Shown here in pieces: positions 54,259-63,249 of a stretch of DNA of 64,000 nt. The stretch is from assembly GCA_963837715.1 (NCBI GenBank), contig CAWIOF010000002.1:558001-622000 (forward strand), given 5' to 3'. The position numbers and the translations under genes were made by a program. Each line of letters starts with the position of its first letter. Position 1 is the stretch's first letter. Under the pieces are notes generated by a model. The model did not search any database. It was not told where the DNA came from and was given only the letters and a program-made list of their open reading frames with translations. The DNA is from JANYLB01 sp963837715. GTDB taxonomy: Bacteria > Actinomycetota > Acidimicrobiia > IMCC26256 > JANYLB01.

Positions 54259-55826
54259 TGGGACGCAAGGTCTTGCTCGTGACGACCGATCAGCAGCGCT
54301 ACGACACCCTCGGATGCAACGGTGGCGCGCTCGCCCGGACACCGGTGGTCGACGCCCTCGCGAGCGCCGGGATCCGCTACGAGCGGGCCCACCCGCAGTC
54401 GGTCGTGTGCATGCCGTCGCGGTCGACGATCGTCACCGGCCAGTACCCCAGTACGCACGGTGTGTGGATGAACGGTGTCCCGCTCCCGGCCGACGCCCCG
54501 TCGGTCGCGGCCGTGCTCCAGCGCGCCGGCTACCAGACCGCGCTCGTGGGCAAGGCCCACTTCGAGCCGTTCCTCGACCCGTTCGCCCGGTTCCCGGAGA
54601 ACTCCCTCGCCGGTTCGGGACAGGAGACCATCCTCGAGCCGTGGCCCGACGGGACGGTCGGTCCGCACCGCGGCTTCGAGCACCTCGAGTTCGCGACCCA
54701 CGGCGCCGCCGGACCGTTGCACTACGCCCGGTGGCTCCTCGAGCACCATCCCGAGGCCGTGGGCATGTACTACGCGCCGCTCGACGGTTCGCTCGAGGTC
54801 AATGCCGCCGGAGGCGGCGACACCGACGCACCGCAGGTGAAGCACAACCCCATCCCGCGCGACTGGTACCACACCGACTGGGTCGCCGACCGCACGATCG
54901 CCTGGCTCGACTCGCTCGACACCGATGCCGACTGGTTCTGCTGGATGAGCTTCCCCGACCCGCACCACCCGTGGGACCCGCCCGAATCGGAGATGCACCG
55001 GATCGACTGGCGCGACGTCCCCCTCCCGGCGGCGTATCCGGAGTCGGCGGCCGATCGCGAACGGATCCTCGACGCGAAGCCCAGGCACTGGCGTCAGTGG
55101 TACGACGGCACCCTGGTCTCGAACTACGAAGCACCGAAGGACTGGGTGCCGGCCACGCTCACCGCCGACCAGGTGCGCGAGGTCAACGCCCGGAACGCGA
55201 TCGAGTGCGAGCTCATCGACGAGGCGCTCGGGCGCGTGCTCGGCCACGTCGCCGCCCGCGGGTGGGACGCCGACACCGACGTCGTGTTCACGACCGACCA
55301 CGGCGAGTTGCAGGGTGACCTCGGACTCTTGTTCAAGGGCCCGTACCACGTCGACGGATTGATGCGGCTGCCGCTGATCTGGCGGCCGGCGCCGTCGGCG
55401 AACGTGACACCTGCGGTCGTGACCGCGCCGGTGGGACTCGTCGATCTCGCTCCGACCTTCTGCGCGATCGCCGGTGTCGAGGCGCCCACCTGGATGGAGG
55501 GATCGGCGTTGCCGGCCGACGACACCGACGCCGATGCCCGTGGGTTCGAGCGGGTGCTCACCGAGTGGGACAGCGAGCTGTTCGGGGTGGGGGTGCACTT
55601 GCGCACGATCACGCGCGACGGCTGGGTGTGCACGACCTACGCGCCCGGAACCGTGCACGACGGGACCGAGGGCGAGCTCTACAAGCTCGAGGACGATCCC
55701 CACCAGTTCGACAACCGGTGGGACGATCCGACGCTGCGCGCCCTGCGCGACGACCTCCTCGCCGACCTGCACGACCACCAACCCGCCCCCCGGTCCCCGC
55801 AGCTCGCAGTCGAAGCGCCGGTGTGA
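54258..55826 (+). CDS. Sulfatase (formylglycine type)
   Basis: The 522-residue type I sulfatase hydrolyses a sulfate or possibly phosphonate monoester. The modified residue is C51 in CMPSR (Cys-x-Pro-x-Arg), the substrate of the formylglycine-generating enzyme. Metal-ligand segments VTTDQQRYDTLGC near the start and FTTDHGE near residue 345 are intact, as is GKAHFEPF. No signal peptide is visible, so it is cytoplasmic. No maturase gene is in the window. Confidence 0.88.
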   Translation: MGRKVLLVTTDQQRYDTLGCNGGALARTPVVDALASAGIRYERAHPQSVVCMPSRSTIVTGQYPSTHGVWMNGVPLPADAPSVAAVLQRAGYQTALVGKAHFEPFLDPFARFPENSLAGSGQETILEPWPDGTVGPHRGFEHLEFATHGAAGPLHYARWLLEHHPEAVGMYYAPLDGSLEVNAAGGGDTDAPQVKHNPIPRDWYHTDWVADRTIAWLDSLDTDADWFCWMSFPDPHHPWDPPESEMHRIDWRDVPLPAAYPESAADRERILDAKPRHWRQWYDGTLVSNYEAPKDWVPATLTADQVREVNARNAIECELIDEALGRVLGHVAARGWDADTDVVFTTDHGELQGDLGLLFKGPYHVDGLMRLPLIWRPAPSANVTPAVVTAPVGLVDLAPTFCAIAGVEAPTWMEGSALPADDTDADARGFERVLTEWDSELFGVGVHLRTITRDGWVCTTYAPGTVHDGTEGELYKLEDDPHQFDNRWDDPTLRALRDDLLADLHDHQPAPRSPQLAVEAPV

Positions 55827-57073
55827 CGTACTGGCCGAGTCGTTGGCCGGGGGAAGACGGCGGGCCCCGGCGGACCGAGGTACCCCGGTCGGGGCGCGGG
55901 CTCGGGATCGGTCCCGATGAGCACCTCGTGGCGACGTCGCGTGACGCGATGGTCGCGACGATGGTCGTGCTGCGCGATCCCGGTGAGGCCTACCTCCTGT
56001 GTCACACGGGGGGCGACGAAGCGATCTCGTGGGTGGAACGCTTCGATCCCGAGTCGCTCGACGTGATCGAACGATCGCCCGACCTGGCCGGTGGACCAAC
56101 CTGGCCGGGAGGGATGGCGGTCCACGCGAACGGGTCGCTCTACGTCGTGTTCGGTCGCCACGCCCACCGCCTCGGCCCCGACACCGTCCCGATCGTCAGC
56201 CGGGAGCTCCCTCGCGATCGGCCGTACAACAGCTTCGTCGTACTCGACGACGGCTGCATCGTCACCAAGGACTTCGGCGGCACCCTTCCGGGTGGGACCG
56301 ACCCACCGTCGGAGGCGGCCGAGCTCCTCGTCCTCGAACCCGAACGACTCGACATCGTGGCCCGTCTCGCCCTCCCCGAACGGTCGGTGGCGCGCCTGTC
56401 GGCCGACGGGAACGACGTCTACGCGGTGGGCGACACCACCGTGTTCCGGATCGCGTGGGACGGCACGCATCTCGAGCTCGACGACGACTTCCGGCCGAAG
56501 TACCGCACCATCGACGGTCAGGGCTACGGCTGGGACGCCGTGCTCGATGCCGGCGCGGCCTGGTTCCTCGACAACGGCAACGGGAGCGAGCGGTACGCGG
56601 GTACGTTCCGCGGTCAGGGGATCTCGACCGCGCCGCTCCACCTCGTGCGGGCCGACCTCGCCACTGGCGCGGTGCAGCTCACCGAGATCTGCGGTCTGCC
56701 CCTCGGCGTGGTCGCCAACCCTCCTGCGATCGACCCGGACCGTGAGATCGCCGTGGGGTACGACAGCGGCAACGGCGTGCTCGCGGCCTTCTCCTTCAGT
56801 GGCGACACGATGGTGCCGTTGTGGTCCCGTGAGCAGCACCACGCCTGTCATCCCCTGCGCTTCCCCGACACCGGTGAGCTCGTGACCGGCGACCACGACG
56901 CCGAGACGATGACCGACCACGTCGTCGTGCTCGACATCGAGACCGGAGCGGAGCAGGCCCGTGTCGCGACGGGGAGTCCGGTGCAGTCGGTCGTGTTCCC
57001 GTGCCCGGGGTTCGACCGCGACCTGTACTGGTGCTCGTTCACGACCCTCACCCGCATCCACGTCGCCGGATGA
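55823..57073 (+). CDS. Beta-propeller-like hypothetical protein
   Basis: The 416-residue protein has repeated WD/YVTN-like strands (SLYVVFGRHAHRLG, VARLSADGNDVYAVGDTTVFRIAW, GVLAAFSFSGDTMVPLW) that suggest a six- or seven-bladed propeller without a signal peptide. Similar proteins act as esterases or lactonases or have no known activity; catalytic residues cannot be named. The GTG start overlaps the sulfatase stop (GTGTGA) and its own stop overlaps the next ATG, placing it in the sulfatase operon. Confidence 0.6.
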   Translation: MTYWPSRWPGEDGGPRRTEVPRSGRGLGIGPDEHLVATSRDAMVATMVVLRDPGEAYLLCHTGGDEAISWVERFDPESLDVIERSPDLAGGPTWPGGMAVHANGSLYVVFGRHAHRLGPDTVPIVSRELPRDRPYNSFVVLDDGCIVTKDFGGTLPGGTDPPSEAAELLVLEPERLDIVARLALPERSVARLSADGNDVYAVGDTTVFRIAWDGTHLELDDDFRPKYRTIDGQGYGWDAVLDAGAAWFLDNGNGSERYAGTFRGQGISTAPLHLVRADLATGAVQLTEICGLPLGVVANPPAIDPDREIAVGYDSGNGVLAAFSFSGDTMVPLWSREQHHACHPLRFPDTGELVTGDHDAETMTDHVVVLDIETGAEQARVATGSPVQSVVFPCPGFDRDLYWCSFTTLTRIHVAG

Positions 57074-58216
57074 AGGCGCGGTCGGTGGTGGCGACGACCC
57101 TGGTCGTCGTGACCTGTGTGCTCGCGCCGCTCGCGGTCTCGGCGGTCTGGGTCCACCGCACCATCTACGACACCGACGGCTACGTGGCCACGGTGTCGCC
57201 ACTCGCCCGCAAGGCTGCGATCGAGCGGGCGCTCATCCACCGGACCGTCGCGGTGATCGACGAGGAGCTCGAACGCCGACTCGATCCCGACCCCGATGCC
57301 GGCGCGCTGCGAAGGCGGCTCGACCAGGAGGCGCTGGCTGCGGGCCACCGGGCCGCGGAAGAAGCGGCGACCCGGGTCGTGCGGAGCGACCAGTTCGCGC
57401 AACTCTGGGATCGCCTCAACCGCGAGGGTCACGCCGAGGCGCTGACGTGGTTCTCTGGCGATTCGTCGCAGGTGAGGGCGGGCGTCGCCGACGACAAGTT
57501 GGTCATCAGCCTGCAACCGCTCGTGGAGGAGGTCGCCCAGCGGATCGAGGGTGTCGGCGTGGCGGGCTTCCACCTGTCGGGTGATCGGATCCGCCGGCTC
57601 GATCCCGAGATCGTGCTGGTCGACGGTCCGCTCGTGGAACCGATCCAGCGCACGCTCCGGACCCTCGACGGTCTCGCGCTCCCGCTGTCGCTGCTCACCC
57701 TCGCGGGCGCGATCGGTGCAGTGGTGGCCGCACCGGATCGGCGGAGGGTGCTCGCCCGACTCGGCATCGGTCTCACGATCGCGATGGCGGTCGTGCTCGT
57801 GGCGCTGCGGATCGGACGGGAGGAGTTCCTCGACTGGATCGACACGACCTCGGTCTCGGTGCCGGCGTCCACGGCGTTCTTCGACACCGTGGTCCGTGAT
57901 CTTCGCGGCGCGCTCCTGATCGGATTGGTCCTGGGTATCGGTATCGCGCTCGCGGCCCGCTTCGCCGGGCGGTCGGGCGACGACCGACGCCGAGCCGCCC
58001 GACTCCGTTGTGGGGTTCGTCGTCGCGCACGCGGCCGCGGTGTCGGTGGTGGTGGTGCTCGGCGGCCTGGCGGTGCTGGCCATGATCCCGAGTCCGACGA
58101 TCGTCGCCGCCCTCGTGGTGGGTGTGATCGTGCTCGCGGTCGTCGGCGGGCTGTGGATCGCACGCGCCCGTGCCCGAGCCTCTGGGAGGACCGCGACGCG
58201 CCAGGCCGCTCGTTGA
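57070..58216 (+). CDS. Hypothetical membrane protein (apparent frameshift)
   Basis: The 381-residue corrected protein has an N-terminal membrane segment (TTLVVVTCVLAPLAVSAVWV) and a soluble region of about 170 residues. Four or five C-terminal membrane segments follow. The frame changes once: removing a G from GGG at 57967-57969 (in GCCGGGC) turns FAGRSGDD into FAGGRATTDAEPPDSVVGFVVAH and joins the two membrane-rich parts. The gene has ATGA and TTGA overlaps with its neighbours. Function unknown; the layout recalls actinobacterial proteins annotated as integral membrane proteins. Confidence 0.65.
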
Positions 58217-58590
58217 ACTCCGAGGAACGCGCCGCGCTGGCCGGGCAGCTGATCATCGCCCGCGAGGAGACCGAGCGGAGGGTTGCAGGTCTGACCCGCG
58301 ACTTCGACGCGGTCGTCGCGGCGTCGGAGGGCTCCAACGCCGACGACGAGCACGATCCGGAAGGTCAGACGATCGGCTACGAGCGTGCACAGATCACGGC
58401 GTTGCTCGACGAGGCCCGCCTCCATCTCGTGGAGATCGAGGCGGCGCAGCGTCGACTGCAGCACGCGCCGTTCGAGTCCTGTGCCGGCTGCGGACGGCGG
58501 ATTCCCTTCGAGCGACTCCTCGCCCGACCCGTCACCACGGTGTGCGTCGACTGCGCCGCGGCCAGAGGGGGTCGCGCTCGACCCTCGTGA
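58213..58590 (+). CDS. DksA/TraR-type zinc-finger protein
   Basis: The 125-residue protein has a coiled-coil N-terminal region (about 1-85) and a C-terminal zinc ribbon CAGC...CVDC (Cys-x2-Cys-x17-Cys-x2-Cys) with the IPFERLLARPVTTVCVDC pattern of TraR/DksA proteins. DksA relatives act on RNA polymerase with ppGpp; such short actinobacterial versions are mostly uncharacterised. The TTG start at 58213 overlaps the preceding stop (TTGA), so the gene is coupled to the membrane protein. Confidence 0.75.
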   Translation: MNSEERAALAGQLIIAREETERRVAGLTRDFDAVVAASEGSNADDEHDPEGQTIGYERAQITALLDEARLHLVEIEAAQRRLQHAPFESCAGCGRRIPFERLLARPVTTVCVDCAAARGGRARPS

Positions 58591-58646
58591 TCGAACTGTG
58601 CTCTGATCCGGTGACCGGGGGAGACCCGGCCACCAGGGGGAACCTG

Positions 58647-60005
58647 ATGACAGTTCGTGCGAAGGTCCGAACCGGCGTGGTCGCGCTCGTGGTGTTCGTC
58701 GTGCTCGCGGGATGTGTCGGGTTCGGGGGTCCCGGTGCCGTCAACCCGCGTCCACGCCTCTCCGACGACGTCGCGCTGCCCATCGTGTTCGTGCACGGGT
58801 TCGCGGGTTCGGCCCAGCAGTACGAGTCCCAGTCGCAACGGTTCGCCGCCAACGGGTATCCGCTCGAACGGATCGTCGCCTTCGACCACGACGGCGCGGG
58901 TTTCGACATCGCCGGGTACGTCGACGGTGTCGACCAGGTCATCGACGAGGCGCGAGCTCGGTTCGACTCCGAGCAGGTGTACCTCGTGGGTCACTCGCGA
59001 GGAACCTTCGTCGCCTCGCTCTATCTGAGCGATCCGGCACGCGCCGCGAAGATCGCGAAGTACGTCGCGATCGACGGCTCGGGCTGCCCCGCCGTCGTGC
59101 CGTGCATCGCGCCGACGCAAGCCCGATTCCCCGGCCAGTCGCACGTCGAGGTCGCGACTTCGAAGGAGTCGTTCGCCCTGCAGTACGAGTTCCTCGTGGG
59201 GAAGAAGCCGGCGGTCGTCGACATCGTCCCCCAGCGGGGCAGGGTCGAGCTGTCCGGCCGAGCCGTGAACTTTCCGGCGAACACGGGTCGGGCCGGCGCG
59301 ACCCTCGCCATCTGGAGGGTTGATCCCGACACCGGGGCCCGCACGAGACGTCGGCCCGACACGTCGTTCCTGCTCGGCGACGACGGCGCGTTCGGCCCCT
59401 TCCACGCGGTCTCGGGCGCGCACTACGAGTACGAGCTCTCCGCACCTGATTCACCGGTTCGGCACCACCTGTACCTCCAGCCGTCGGTGCGGGAGAGCCG
59501 GCTCCTGCGGTTGCTCTCGTCGGACCCCGAAGGTGCGACCCGGGCCAACACGAACGTCGGAGCCGACCACGCCGCGATCGTCGCGATCCGGATGCGCGAG
59601 TGGTACGCCGGCGACGATCCCGACCTCGACGGCGACCAGCGAGACCTCCTCGAAGTCAGCACCGGCGACAGGGGTGCGGTGAACGTGCTCGCCGGTTTTG
59701 TCGGCAATTCCACGATCGGGCTCCACCTGCACGACGACGCCGCCACGCCGGGACAGTCGACGCTCGCTGCCCTTCCGTACTTCGCCGCGCAACCGTTCCA
59801 GAGCGGCGTCGACGTCTTCCTGCCTGCTTCCTCCGACGCCTCAGGCACCATCACGGTACGCAATGTTCCCAGGGGCGAGACCGACCGACCCCAGACGCTC
59901 AACGTCGCGAACTGGCCCTCCGACCGGCACACCATCAGCGTCGTCTTCACCGACTACCCGGTCGATCCGAAGGAGTGCACGCAGCGGAACCGATCCTGTC
60001 GCTGA
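58647..60005 (+). CDS. Secreted lipoprotein lipase/esterase, alpha/beta hydrolase
   Basis: The 452-residue protein starts with a signal peptide and lipobox (VVLAGC), then PIVFVHGFAGSAQQYE (oxyanion region) and the nucleophile elbow GHSRG (about residues 114-118). The C-terminal ~200 residues are beta-rich and resemble the extra domain of some extracellular lipases. Candidate acid and base are in NVGADHAAIV (His). ATG 58647 follows CCAGGGGGAA. It lies 56 bases after the DksA-like gene and may have its own promoter. Confidence 0.75.
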   Translation: MTVRAKVRTGVVALVVFVVLAGCVGFGGPGAVNPRPRLSDDVALPIVFVHGFAGSAQQYESQSQRFAANGYPLERIVAFDHDGAGFDIAGYVDGVDQVIDEARARFDSEQVYLVGHSRGTFVASLYLSDPARAAKIAKYVAIDGSGCPAVVPCIAPTQARFPGQSHVEVATSKESFALQYEFLVGKKPAVVDIVPQRGRVELSGRAVNFPANTGRAGATLAIWRVDPDTGARTRRRPDTSFLLGDDGAFGPFHAVSGAHYEYELSAPDSPVRHHLYLQPSVRESRLLRLLSSDPEGATRANTNVGADHAAIVAIRMREWYAGDDPDLDGDQRDLLEVSTGDRGAVNVLAGFVGNSTIGLHLHDDAATPGQSTLAALPYFAAQPFQSGVDVFLPASSDASGTITVRNVPRGETDRPQTLNVANWPSDRHTISVVFTDYPVDPKECTQRNRSCR

Positions 60006-60027
60006 CGGATCGGAGCTCGCGAGTCGC

Positions 60028-60684
60028 TCAGACCGGCCAGAGCGGCTCGGGCACCGCGAAGCCGACCGGCTCGCCCCACCGGTTGCGGAACGACACCTCG
60101 TCGACGGGGCGGCGCGGGGCGACGCCCCAGCGGCCGGTGGGGTAGCCGAAGGTGACGCATGACGAGAAGATCCAGCCTTCGTCCTTCGGTACCCCGAGGA
60201 GGTCGAGCACGGCATCGAGCTGGAACATGAAGACCGACGTCATCGACGAGCCCACACCCTCGGCGCGCGCCGCGAGCATCGCCGACCAGGTCGCAGGGTG
60301 GATCGAGCCGCCCGTCGGGTCGAACTGCACGAAGCTGAACAGGAGGAGCGGGTACTCCTCGAAGTGGTCGGCGAGGTGCTGGGCCGAGCGCTGCACCTTG
60401 AGGAACTGCACGTTCGCAGGTTCGGTGGGTGCCGCGTTCGCGGCCTCGACCTGGCTCTTGTAGATCGAGCCCCAGAGTTGGCCGAGGCACTCGCGGTAGA
60501 TCGGACCGAGGCCGGCCATCACGTCGGCGTCGTCGACGAGCAGGAACCGCCAGTTCTGTGCGTTCCCTCCCGTCGGCGCGCGGATCGCGGCGTCGAGGAT
60601 CTTCGCCTGCACGGTCTCGGGGATGGGATCGGGCCGGACCCTGCGCATGGCGCGAGTGGTGTAGAGCGCTTCGTAGACGTCCAT
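60028..60684 (-). CDS. Nitroreductase-family protein
   Basis: The 218-residue flavoprotein of the nitroreductase fold begins MDVYEALYTTRAMRRVRPDPI with the TRAMRR FMN-binding segment, and has RAPTGGNAQNWRF next. The C-terminal GYPTGRWG loop matches the family. The natural substrate is unknown (quinones or nitroaromatics are possible). It is followed by a small membrane-protein gene upstream on the same strand and is convergent with the lipase gene. Confidence 0.8.
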   Translation of the reverse strand: MDVYEALYTTRAMRRVRPDPIPETVQAKILDAAIRAPTGGNAQNWRFLLVDDADVMAGLGPIYRECLGQLWGSIYKSQVEAANAAPTEPANVQFLKVQRSAQHLADHFEEYPLLLFSFVQFDPTGGSIHPATWSAMLAARAEGVGSSMTSVFMFQLDAVLDLLGVPKDEGWIFSSCVTFGYPTGRWGVAPRRPVDEVSFRNRWGEPVGFAVPEPLWPV

Positions 60685-60686
60685 GC

Positions 60687-61115
60687 TCAGGTCGCGACCG
60701 GGAAGGTGAGCTTGCGGACCTCGACCTGGGGCCCGCGGGGCCGGCTCATGAGCTCACCGATCTTGTAGATGATGATCACGGTGGTGAAGCCGATCGCGAT
60801 CGCGAGCTGCGCTTTCGGGACCGTCTGGAGGAGCACGCCGACGGGACCGAGCTGCTTCGTCGCCTCGTGCTCGGCCGACTCGACCACCGCTTCCTCGGCG
60901 GCGATCTCGGCCAGCGCGAGCACGGGCGAATCCGTCTCGTCGGCGTAGGCCCCGATCTCCCGTAGCTTCGAGCGGAGGTCCGACTTCGTCACCGGGCGTT
61001 GGTGGGCGACGAGCGCCTCGGCCGTCACCGACTTGCTCTCGAACTTGTGCAGGGGGTTCTTCGACCGGGCCACGGGAGCCGACGGTAGCGGGTCCGACGC
61101 AGGCTCGCCCAGCAC
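60687..61115 (-). CDS. Small hypothetical protein with one membrane segment
   Basis: The 142-residue protein has a charged helical N-terminal region (KSDLRSKLREIGAYADE ... AEIAAEEAVVESAEHEATKQ) and one hydrophobic segment (about 104-118, AIAIGFTTVIIIYKIG) near the C-terminus. It lies 2 bases from the nitroreductase gene. A GTG at 61073 (VARSKNPLHK) is an equally reasonable start. I recognise no family. Confidence 0.55.
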   Translation of the reverse strand: MLGEPASDPLPSAPVARSKNPLHKFESKSVTAEALVAHQRPVTKSDLRSKLREIGAYADETDSPVLALAEIAAEEAVVESAEHEATKQLGPVGVLLQTVPKAQLAIAIGFTTVIIIYKIGELMSRPRGPQVEVRKLTFPVAT

Positions 61116-61172
61116 GGCGCTCCGGCCCTAGCATCGGGCCGACGACCGGTCGCGGTGGAGGAGAGGCGGGGC

Positions 61173-62003
61173 ATGGGATCCGGTGCGCTGCGAGACCTCA
61201 CCGACGACGAAGTCGCGAGCTTCGAGCGCGACGGAGTGGTCTGCTGTCCGGCTGTGATCCCCGAGGTGTGGCTCGAACGGGTCGGCGCGGCGATCGAGCG
61301 GAACCTCGCGGCACCGTCGGCCGTGGGCGAGTTCATCTCGCTCCCCGAACGCGGGTACCTCAACGACATCTTCATGTGGCTCACCGACGACGACTACCGC
61401 GCGTTCGTGCTCGAATCGCCCGCGGCGGCACTCGCGCGTCGGGTCCTCGGTTCCGACGGGGTGACCTTCTTCTACGATCAGGTCTTCGTGAAGGAGGCAG
61501 GCGCCGAGGTGCCGACTCCGTGGCATCACGACCTGACGTTCTGGCCGGTCGTCGGTGACCAGGTCTGCTCGATCTGGATGCCGCTCGATCCGGTGACGCG
61601 CGAGTCGAGCGGCCTCGAGTACGTCCGCGGATCGCACCGCTGGCCCAACCGCTACAAGGCGATCACGCCCGACCACAACGCGTTCATGGTCGACCCCGCG
61701 CTCGAGGATCCGCCCGACGTCGATGCCGACCGCACGGCATACGACCTCGTGTCGTGGCCGATGGAACCCGGCGACGTGTTGATCTTCCACCCGTTGATCG
61801 TGCACGGATCGAGCGGGAACGAGCACGGTTCCCGACGTCGGCGCGCGCTCGCGACGCGTTGGTTCGGCGACGGCGTGCGCTACGACCCGCGACCGGCGAC
61901 GATGCCGTTGCCTCCCGACCACGGACTCGAACCGGGCGATGCCTTCGGTGGCCCGATGTTCCCGAGGCTCGCGACAGCACCCGCGCCGAGCCTCCTCGAC
62001 TAG
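61173..62003 (+). CDS. Phytanoyl-CoA dioxygenase (PhyH)-like oxygenase
   Basis: The 276-residue protein resembles Fe(II)/2-oxoglutarate dioxygenases of the PhyH family. The metal-binding His-x-Asp is in WHHDLTFWP (about residues 117-119), and the distal His in FHPLIVHGSSGN. The 2-oxoglutarate-binding Arg is likely in RRRRALATRWFG. RGSHRWP is typical of the family. GGAGGAG lies 9 bases before the ATG. The substrate is unknown. Confidence 0.82.
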   Translation: MGSGALRDLTDDEVASFERDGVVCCPAVIPEVWLERVGAAIERNLAAPSAVGEFISLPERGYLNDIFMWLTDDDYRAFVLESPAAALARRVLGSDGVTFFYDQVFVKEAGAEVPTPWHHDLTFWPVVGDQVCSIWMPLDPVTRESSGLEYVRGSHRWPNRYKAITPDHNAFMVDPALEDPPDVDADRTAYDLVSWPMEPGDVLIFHPLIVHGSSGNEHGSRRRRALATRWFGDGVRYDPRPATMPLPPDHGLEPGDAFGGPMFPRLATAPAPSLLD

Positions 62004-62245
62004 ACGCGTTCGTGGAGCTCGAGGTACTCGGGCGGCAGCGGGTATACGAGGCTCGGGTCGACCCGTTCCGGCCGGTGGAAGACCCGCACGAAGCTGTTCC
62101 AGGCCGGTGTCGGCGAGCCGGTGCCACCGGGGGCGTTGCGGCCCCAGAACGCCCGCGCGCCCTCATGGTTCGCTCCGCTGCGCCGCCTCGATCGCTCACC
62201 CGCGGACGACCTGTGGGAAGTGTCCGGCGGCTCCGCTTCGCTCAC
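62000..62245 (-). CDS. Possible small ORF whose start lies in the dispersed repeat
   Basis: The 81-residue ORF begins within the repeat copy at 62168-62247, so its first ~30 residues (GERSRRRSG) are repeat-encoded. The C-terminal half (RNAPGGTGSPTPAWNSFVRVFHRPER...) looks more protein-like, and it ends in the 3' end of the PhyH-like gene (convergent, 4-base overlap). It could be a truncated remnant of a longer gene or chance. Confidence 0.3.
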   Translation of the reverse strand: MSEAEPPDTSHRSSAGERSRRRSGANHEGARAFWGRNAPGGTGSPTPAWNSFVRVFHRPERVDPSLVYPLPPEYLELHERV

Positions 62246-62247
62246 CC
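62168..62247 (+). repeat. Diverged copy of the dispersed repeat
   Basis: GGTTCGCTCCGCTGCGCC and CCTCGATCGCTCACCCGCGG match the opening half of the element. The closing half is GTGTCCGGCGGCTCCGCT with a degenerate end. This copy is not preceded by TGA, unlike the copies after GNAT, ftsK and hflX. Confidence 0.75.
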
Positions 62248-62280
62248 TCTCCGTATCGGCCGGCGACCCGTGGATCTTGA

Positions 62281-63198
62281 TCAGCTTGCTTCGTCGCCGG
62301 TGCGTTCGGGCCGAGTCCGTTCAGGCCCGGTCAGTTCAGGCTCGGTCAGTTCAGGCCCGGTCCGTTCAGGCCCGGTCCGTTCAGGGAGGAGCAGGAAGGC
62401 GCCGACGAGGAAGCCCACCGCCCCGAGGAACGTCCCGAGGTTCACGAGCTCCACGTTGCGCAGCTCGCCACTCGAGCTCACCACCTTCGCCGCGAAGGCC
62501 GACACGCCGAAGGCGACCGATCCGCCCAGGTTGAGGAAGGCGATCCACCACGACACGACGTGTGGTCGCCACGAGAGCCACCGGTGGCCGATCTCGAGCC
62601 AGGCGAGTCCGCTGGCGACCAGGAAGCAGGCTGAGCCGTAGACGTCGGGTCGCCACACGAGCTGGTTCGCCGCCGTGGCGTCGAGGCCGCTCTGCATCGC
62701 GTGGAACGTGCTCAGGTTGAAGAACAGGGTCCCGGCGAGCTGCACCGTCGACGCGACCCAGTCGATCCGGCGGGGTTCCCAGGTGAAGAGCCGGACACGC
62801 TGCCGCGTCGGCCCGGTCGCGGCGCGTGACGCGTTCGCGACCTCGAGGTACTGCAGGAAGCCCGCGGAGGTGAAGAAGAGCGAACCCACGAAGAAGGTGA
62901 TGTTGTCGGCATCGGTCCCGACCGCGTCGACGTATCCCGGCAGCGCGCCGAGTGCGAAGCAGGTCGAGCCGATCATGAAGAGCACGCCGATCCACCAGCC
63001 CACTGCGCCGGGTGCCCACCAGGTGGAGCCCCGGCTCCGGTCGAGACGGTTGTGCAGCTTGCGGTGCAGCCGCGACTCCCACTCGACGATCGAGCCGTCG
63101 GGCCGTCGGAACACCTCGCGCGTCACGAAGGGGCCGAGCCGACCCGTTTGCTCGCGCACCCATCCCTCGGGGATCTCGACGTACCCGGTCCTCGTCAC
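62281..63198 (-). CDS. YrhK-type integral membrane protein with C-terminal tandem repeat
   Basis: The 305-residue protein has an N-terminal cytoplasmic part (EGWVREQTGRLGPFVTREVF) and about five membrane segments (for example WWIGVLFMIGSTCFALGALPG and GTFLGAVGFLVGAFLLL). This layout is found in YrhK-like proteins of unknown function. The C-terminus is a repeat of PERTG/PELTG units encoded by six 15-base repeats at 62295-62384. The tail is likely disordered and variable in length. Confidence 0.7.
   Translation of the reverse strand: MTRTGYVEIPEGWVREQTGRLGPFVTREVFRRPDGSIVEWESRLHRKLHNRLDRSRGSTWWAPGAVGWWIGVLFMIGSTCFALGALPGYVDAVGTDADNITFFVGSLFFTSAGFLQYLEVANASRAATGPTRQRVRLFTWEPRRIDWVASTVQLAGTLFFNLSTFHAMQSGLDATAANQLVWRPDVYGSACFLVASGLAWLEIGHRWLSWRPHVVSWWIAFLNLGGSVAFGVSAFAAKVVSSSGELRNVELVNLGTFLGAVGFLVGAFLLLPERTGPERTGPELTEPELTGPERTRPERTGDEAS
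62295..62384. repeat. Six tandem 15-bp units inside the YrhK-like gene
   Basis: Units of the form GCCCGGTCMGTTCAG repeat every 15 bases (starts 62295, 62310, 62325, 62340, 62355, 62370). On the coding strand each gives P-E-R/L-T-G/E. In-frame length makes the array able to gain or lose units without breaking the gene. Confidence 0.85.
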
Positions 63199-63249
63199 GA
63201 AGGGGGAGCCTACGGATCCACGAGCGCGCTCGACGGCGCCTCCCGATCG

